Assembly (NCBI GenBank): GCA_016125265.1
Contig: WGMC01000036.1
Span: forward strand, 62,001 to 126,000
From: Planctomycetaceae bacterium
GTDB taxonomy: Bacteria > Planctomycetota > UBA1135 > GCA-002686595
DNA length: 64,000 bases
Direction of reading: 5' to 3'
The notes under the pieces were generated by a model that was not told where the DNA came from, searched no databases, and saw only the letters and a list, made by a program, of their open reading frames with translations. A program made the translations under genes and the position numbers. Shown one piece after another: positions 60,127-64,000 of this stretch; position 1 is the stretch's first letter, and the number at the start of each line of letters is the position of its first letter.

Positions 60127-61962
60127 GTGAACCATTCCTCTTCGGGCTCCGGCGCCAGCGCCGACGAAGCCCTCGCGCCCGCCGTGGGCGGCGCCGTGGC
60201 CGAAGGGCCGTTCCCCTTGAGCACCCTGCGGCACTCCGTGTCGCACTTGATGGCCTCCGCCGTGGCCAAACTGTGGCCGGAGGCGAAGTTCGGCTTCGGG
60301 CCGTCCATCGAGCACGGGTTCTACTACGACCTGGACCTGCCGGTCGCGCTCGACGAGAGCGATCTGAAGCGCATCGAGAAGGAGATGCGCCGCATCGCCA
60401 AGGCGTCGCCCGAGTTGACCTGCACGGAGATGCCGCGGGACGAAGCGCGCGCGCGCCTCGAGGCGTTGGGCCAGACCTACAAGGTCGAAGCCGTCGACCT
60501 GATCCCCGAAGGCGAGACCATCACCTTCTACAGCCACGGCGACTGGTTCGACCTCTGCGAAGGACCGCACGTGGATCGTTTGGATCGGCCCTTTGCGTTC
60601 AAGCTGCAGAGTTTGGCCGGTGCCTATTGGCGCGGCGACGAGAAACGTCCGATGCTGCAGCGCATCTACGGCACCGCGTTCTGGAGCGAGGAAGATCTCG
60701 AGCGCCACCTGGCGTGGCTCGAGGAGGTCAAAACCCGCGACCACCGGCGCCTCGGTACGGAACTCGACCTCTTCAGTGTGCACGCGGAAGCGGGCGCGGG
60801 GTTTGTGTTCTGGCACCCGCGCCTCGGCATCGTGCGCCACGAGATCGAGGACTTCTGGTGGCGCGAGCACATCAACCGCGGGTACCAGCCGGTCTACAGT
60901 CCGCACGTGTCGCGCGAACAGCTTTTTGCCGTCTCGGGGCACCTCGAGAACTACGGCGAGATGATGTACGCGGCCATGGATCTGGACGACATGCCGTACC
61001 GCGTGAAGCCCATGAACTGCCCGGGGCACTCGTTGATCTACAAGACCCGCGGGCGCAGCTATCGCGAACTGCCGCTGCGCTGGGCGGAGCTCGGCACCGT
61101 CTACCGCTACGAGAAGTCCGGTGTGGTGCACGGCATGCTGCGGGTGCGCGGTTTCACCCAGGACGACGCGCACATCTTCTGCACGCCTGAGCAACTGCCG
61201 GACGAGATCGCCGGTGTGCTCGATTTGATCCACCACGTGTTGACGACCTTTGGGTTCCAGTACACCGCGTACCTCGCCACCCGCCCGGCGGAGAAATCCA
61301 TCGGCGAAGCGGACATCTGGGAGCGCGCGACCAAGGCGCTCGCCGATGGCGCCGCGAAGGTCGGCATGGACCTGCAACTGGACGAGGGCGGCGGCGCGTT
61401 CTACGGCCCGAAGATCGACTTCAAGGTGCGCGACGCCTTGGGGCGCGAGTGGCAGAACTCGACCGTGCAGTGCGACTTCAACTTGCCCCAGCGCTTCGAC
61501 CTCGAATACACCGATTCGAGCGGCAACCGCGTGCGGCCGATCATGGTGCACCGCGCGGTGCTGGGCAGTTTGGAGCGTTTCGTCGGCGGCCTGATCGAAC
61601 ACTTCGGCGGCCGTTTCCCGTTCTGGCTCGCGCCCGAACAGGTTGCGGTGATCCCGATCCGCGAGGAGCACGGCGAGTACGCGCGCTCCGTGACCAAGGC
61701 GCTGCGCGCCGAGCAGTTCCGCGTGCGCTGCATGGACGAGCCCAGCCACATGAACAAACGCATCAAGGCCGCCCAGCACGATCGCGTGCCCTTCCTGACG
61801 ATCGTGGGGGCGAAGGAGGCCGAGGACGGCACCGTGGCGATCCGGCCGCGGGGCGAGCGCGGCCAGCGCACGATGAGTCTGCAGGAGTTTGCAGAACTTG
61901 CACGGGGTTTGCGCTCCAGCCGCAGCTTGGATCTGCCCAACTGGGCGGAACCGGCGCCGTAG
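60127..61962 (+). CDS. thrS: Threonyl-tRNA synthetase without TGS domain
   Basis: Charges tRNA-Thr. 611 residues from a GTG. The sequence begins almost directly with the editing domain (LRHSVSHLMASAVAKLWPEA, GFYYDLD), then the class II catalytic core: zinc ligand C298 in PMNCPGHS, VVHGMLRVRGFTQDDAHIF, TVQCDFNLPQRFDLEY and MVHRAVLGSLERF, and the anticodon-binding domain (DEPSHMNKRIKAAQHDRVPF). The N-terminal TGS domain of about 60 residues found in E. coli is absent; the upstream gap is too short to hold it. A hairpin terminator follows. Confidence 0.93.
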   Translation: MNHSSSGSGASADEALAPAVGGAVAEGPFPLSTLRHSVSHLMASAVAKLWPEAKFGFGPSIEHGFYYDLDLPVALDESDLKRIEKEMRRIAKASPELTCTEMPRDEARARLEALGQTYKVEAVDLIPEGETITFYSHGDWFDLCEGPHVDRLDRPFAFKLQSLAGAYWRGDEKRPMLQRIYGTAFWSEEDLERHLAWLEEVKTRDHRRLGTELDLFSVHAEAGAGFVFWHPRLGIVRHEIEDFWWREHINRGYQPVYSPHVSREQLFAVSGHLENYGEMMYAAMDLDDMPYRVKPMNCPGHSLIYKTRGRSYRELPLRWAELGTVYRYEKSGVVHGMLRVRGFTQDDAHIFCTPEQLPDEIAGVLDLIHHVLTTFGFQYTAYLATRPAEKSIGEADIWERATKALADGAAKVGMDLQLDEGGGAFYGPKIDFKVRDALGREWQNSTVQCDFNLPQRFDLEYTDSSGNRVRPIMVHRAVLGSLERFVGGLIEHFGGRFPFWLAPEQVAVIPIREEHGEYARSVTKALRAEQFRVRCMDEPSHMNKRIKAAQHDRVPFLTIVGAKEAEDGTVAIRPRGERGQRTMSLQEFAELARGLRSSRSLDLPNWAEPAP

Positions 61963-62004
61963 TTGGGCTAGGAGACTCCGACGGGCGAGTTCGCGCCCGA
62001 GAGT

Positions 62005-62031
62005 GGGTACCGCGCATCGGGCGCGGTACCC
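62005..62031 (+). terminator. Hairpin terminator after thrS
   Basis: Perfect 11-bp stem GGGTACCGCGC / GCGCGGTACCC (62005-62015 with 62021-62031), 5-nt loop, 43 bases past the thrS stop. No T-run, like the other hairpins of the window. It lies 36 bases before the sod start, so partial read-through is possible. Confidence 0.65.
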
Positions 62032-62066
62032 CGCATCTGTCCCACCCACCTCCCGGGAGACCTCTT

Positions 62067-62831
62067 ATGGAACCCACATCCAATATGCCCGCCCTCGGCC
62101 GCCGCCAACTCATGACGGGAGCCGCGGCCCTCGCCGCTGCCGCGGGCCTCGGGCAGCGGGCATCAGCGCGTCCCGCGTTCGTACGACACACGCAGGAGGC
62201 CGTCCCCGCGACGACGCAAGCGAGCGGAGCGCTTGCGCTGATGGATCTGCCGTACGAGTCCAACGCGCTCGAACCCGTGGTTTCGGCGAATACGATCTCG
62301 TTCCACCACGACAAACACCATCGCGCCTATGTGAACAACACCAACGCGGCGGTGGCGGGCAGTGCGCTGGAGGGCAAGCCCCTCGAGGACATCGTGCGCG
62401 CGGCGTTCGACGGCTCGGACGCGAAGTCGCGCAGTTTGTTCAACAACGCGGCGCAGGTGTGGAACCACGACTTCTATTGGCGCTCCATGGATCCGGACGG
62501 GGGCGGGAAACCGGAGGGCGATTTGCTTGCGGCGATCGAGCGCGACTTCGGCAGCTTCGAGCTAATGGCGGAGTCCTTCGCCAAGGTCGCCGGCGGTCAT
62601 TTCGCGTCTGGATGGGGTTGGCTGGTCGCGGACGAAGAGGGCAAGTTGTCCGTGATGAGCACGGGCAATGCGGACTTGCCGCTCGTGCACGGCAAACGCG
62701 CGCTCTTGACGATCGACGTGTGGGAGCACGCGTACTACTTGGACCACCAGAACCGCCGGGCCGACTACATCCGCCAGTGGATGGAACAGCTCGCCAACTG
62801 GCGTTTCGCCGCGTCGAACCTGGCCGGTTGA
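62067..62831 (+). CDS. sodB: Superoxide dismutase, Fe/Mn family (Fe-like), Tat-exported
   Basis: Converts superoxide to oxygen and hydrogen peroxide. 254 residues, ATG with GGGAG Shine-Dalgarno. Metal ligands are visible in FHHDKHHRAYV, NNAAQVWNHDFYW and DVWEHAYYLDHQN (Asp and His). The AAQVWNH form is that of iron enzymes. A twin-arginine signal peptide (GRRQLMTGAAALAAAAG, R12-R13) precedes the domain, which starts near residue 55, so it is folded in the cytoplasm and exported. Confidence 0.93.
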   Translation: MEPTSNMPALGRRQLMTGAAALAAAAGLGQRASARPAFVRHTQEAVPATTQASGALALMDLPYESNALEPVVSANTISFHHDKHHRAYVNNTNAAVAGSALEGKPLEDIVRAAFDGSDAKSRSLFNNAAQVWNHDFYWRSMDPDGGGKPEGDLLAAIERDFGSFELMAESFAKVAGGHFASGWGWLVADEEGKLSVMSTGNADLPLVHGKRALLTIDVWEHAYYLDHQNRRADYIRQWMEQLANWRFAASNLAG

Positions 62832-62852
62832 TGGGCCGCGCAACCTAAGGGC

Positions 62853-63092
62853 CATGGGGCGGGCCTTCAGCCCTTGGATCCCCCCTCACCCAACCTGGGG
62901 CGTTGCCCCAGGCTACTATCGATCGGGGCGTTGCCCCTTTCGGACGAGTGCCCGTCACTGTGACGCGCATCTCGCCGTGACGTGCATCTCGCCGTGACGC
63001 CCTCCGGAGCGCCAACGGCGCGACCGATAGTAGCCTGGGGCAACGCCCCAGGTCCCGTGGGTGTGCGGTCCAAGGGCCGAAGGCCCGCTCCA
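62853..63092. repeat. Palindromic repeat unit A (short loop form)
   Basis: About 240 bp. The left arm (GGGCCTTCAGCCC..., then the hairpin CCTGGGGC-GTT-GCCCCAGG at 62894-62912, then CTACTATCGATCGGGGC) is repeated inverted as the right arm (63003-63092). The centre has two copies of a 17-mer ending CATCTCGC. Unit B at 63110-63490 is the same element with a longer centre. Short open frames inside are not genes. Confidence 0.85.
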
Positions 63093-63109
63093 CCGCAACG
63101 TGCCAACGG

Positions 63110-63490
63110 CATGGGCCGGGCCTTCAGCCCGGGCCGGTCTTGCCGCAATACCTGGGGCGTTGCCCCAGGCTACGATCGATCGGGGCGTTGCCCCTTTCGG
63201 ACGAGTGCCCGTCGACGCGACGCCCACGTCGCCGTGACGCCCACCTCGCCGTGACGCCCACCTCGCCGTGACGCCCACGTCGCCGTGACGCCCACGTCGC
63301 CGTGACGCCCACGTCGCCGTGACGCCCACGTCGCCGTGACGCCCATGTCGTCGTGACGTGTGTGTCGCCGCGACTGCGTGTCGCTTGGCGCCAACGGCGC
63401 TCCGGAGCGCCAACGGCGCGACCGATAGTAGCCTGGGGCAACGCCCCAGGTCCCTGGGTGGGGGGATGCAAGGGCTGAAGGCCCGCTCCA
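63110..63490. repeat. Palindromic repeat unit B (expanded loop form)
   Basis: About 380 bp, head-to-tail with unit A. The left arm from 63110 and right arm ending at 63490 are near-identical to those of unit A; about 60 bp on the left (63151-63212) and 55 bp on the right (63400-63453) match with one or no differences. The extra length, about 140 bp, is almost entirely the central 17-bp array. These hairpin-rich GGCGTTGCCC elements look like the dispersed repeats known from planctomycete genomes. Confidence 0.85.
63216..63385. repeat. 17-bp tandem array, about ten units
   Basis: Ten contiguous 17-mers of the form CGTGACGCCCACGTCGC. Units 4-7 are identical and outer units carry one to seven changes. 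No spacers separate them, so this is not a CRISPR array. It fills the loop of unit B. Confidence 0.92.
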
Positions 63491-63527
63491 TCGCGATCGC
63501 GAACTGCCCGCGCGGCGTTGGAACCGG

Positions 63528-64000
63528 CTAGTTGCGCGTCCGCGCGGCGAGATCGGCGATCGTGCGCTGCGTGGCTTCGGCGAGTCCCACACGTTCCTCG
63601 TAACCCAGATCCCGCCGCGCGGGGCCCAGGTCGTAGGTGTGGCTCAGGCTGAGCTGCTGCGCCACGAATCGTGTCATGGGCGGTTCACCGCCGAGCGGCA
63701 GCAACTTCCAAAGGCCCTCCAAGAACGCACCCGCCACGTACGCGGTTTGCGCCGAGAGCCTGCGTTTCGGCCGCGGCACACCGACTGCATCGAAGATCGA
63801 AAAGAGCCAAGGCCAAAGCTCCACCGGTTCGGCTTGGTTGACGAAGTACGCCTTGCCCGCGGCGCGGTCCGAGCGCAGCAAACTCTTCGCCGCGGCGACG
63901 TGCGCGAGGGCCCCATTGTCCACGTAGGTCATGGACACGCGGTTCGTGCCCTTGCCGATGACCGGCAGGCGTGCGGCGCGGGCGCGCTCGATCACACGCG
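63528..64000 (-). CDS. NAD-dependent epimerase/dehydratase, C-terminal part (start off window)
   Basis: C-terminal 157 residues or so of an extended short-chain dehydrogenase; the frame is open to the right edge, so the Rossmann NAD domain lies outside. VIGKGTNRVSMTYVDNGALA matches the substrate-side block after the catalytic Tyr-Lys in the 3-beta-hydroxysteroid dehydrogenase/epimerase group (the V-H-V-D-N type position), followed by AYFVNQAEPVELW and a helical end HTYDLGPARRDLGYEERV. An apparent GTG at 63995 is only an internal codon. Substrate unknown; a sterol/terpenoid or nucleotide sugar is possible. Confidence 0.82.
   Translation of the reverse strand, partial: RVIERARAARLPVIGKGTNRVSMTYVDNGALAHVAAAKSLLRSDRAAGKAYFVNQAEPVELWPWLFSIFDAVGVPRPKRRLSAQTAYVAGAFLEGLWKLLPLGGEPPMTRFVAQQLSLSHTYDLGPARRDLGYEERVGLAEATQRTIADLAARTRN

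Noticed and set aside
63216-63385. CRISPR array
   Set aside because: Units are contiguous 17-mers without spacers and no cas genes are present.
62845-63592. Several short open frames within the repeat block
   Set aside because: They translate hairpins and the 17-bp array into repeated Arg/His/Gly strings; no start signals and no coding bias. Such frames are often mis-annotated as hypothetical proteins.

Overview
The window is a GC-rich (roughly 70% by eye), densely coding bacterial chromosome segment. I place it in the Planctomycetota (PVC superphylum), for three reasons. First, a PVC-type small basic protein (MSIHRSL start, YGLPK core) lies at 25840-26133. Second, the division/cell-wall cluster is nearly complete for peptidoglycan synthesis, but no ftsQ, ftsA or ftsZ follows murB, in line with the loss of FtsZ in planctomycetes. 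Third, there are intergenic hairpin-rich repeats and many short translational overlaps with GTG or TTG starts. The exact lineage is inference. No rRNA, tRNA, CRISPR array, phage or insertion sequence was seen.

Layout. 1-7304 (+): a five-gene peptide-type ABC importer operon (binding protein cut by the left edge, two permeases with unusually large inserts, two ATPases). 7321-8052 (-): a HAD hydrolase. 8227-21538 (-): an envelope cluster read right to left: secretin-like lipoprotein, two exported TPR proteins, an ExbB proton channel, two ExbD proteins and a second secretin-like lipoprotein, with strong GC hairpins after both secretin genes and after the second ExbD gene. 22092-23027 (-): a family 4 uracil-DNA glycosylase, divergent from 23207-29218 (+), which holds a TPR lipoprotein, a membrane-anchored protein, the small basic protein, QueE, the Der GTPase and a small lipoprotein.

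29523-40900 (+) is a surface-polysaccharide locus: Wzm/Wzt-type ABC exporter, a GT2 glycosyltransferase broken by a frameshift, a PIG-L deacetylase, a PIG-L/GT2 fusion, another GT2 and three tandem GT4 enzymes sharing a cysteine cluster. 40905-42558 holds a HEAT-like lipoprotein and a zinc-ribbon-like protein. 42734-57871 is the dcw cluster: mraZ, rsmH, ftsL-like, ftsI, murE, murF, mraY, ftsW, a LysM gene, a small exported protein, murG, murC, murB. It lacks murD, ddl and ftsQAZ. Then come an exported protein of unknown function, a threonyl-tRNA synthetase without TGS domain, a Tat-exported Fe-type superoxide dismutase, a block of two palindromic repeat units with an expanded 17-bp tandem array, and an NAD-dependent epimerase cut by the right edge.

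How the parts fit. Most of the window concerns the cell envelope: peptidoglycan precursor synthesis and septal transpeptidation, polysaccharide export and glycosylation, and a putative proton-motive-force-driven complex (ExbB/ExbD) paired with secretin-like outer-membrane lipoproteins and periplasmic TPR proteins. That last cluster is my best candidate for an undescribed system.
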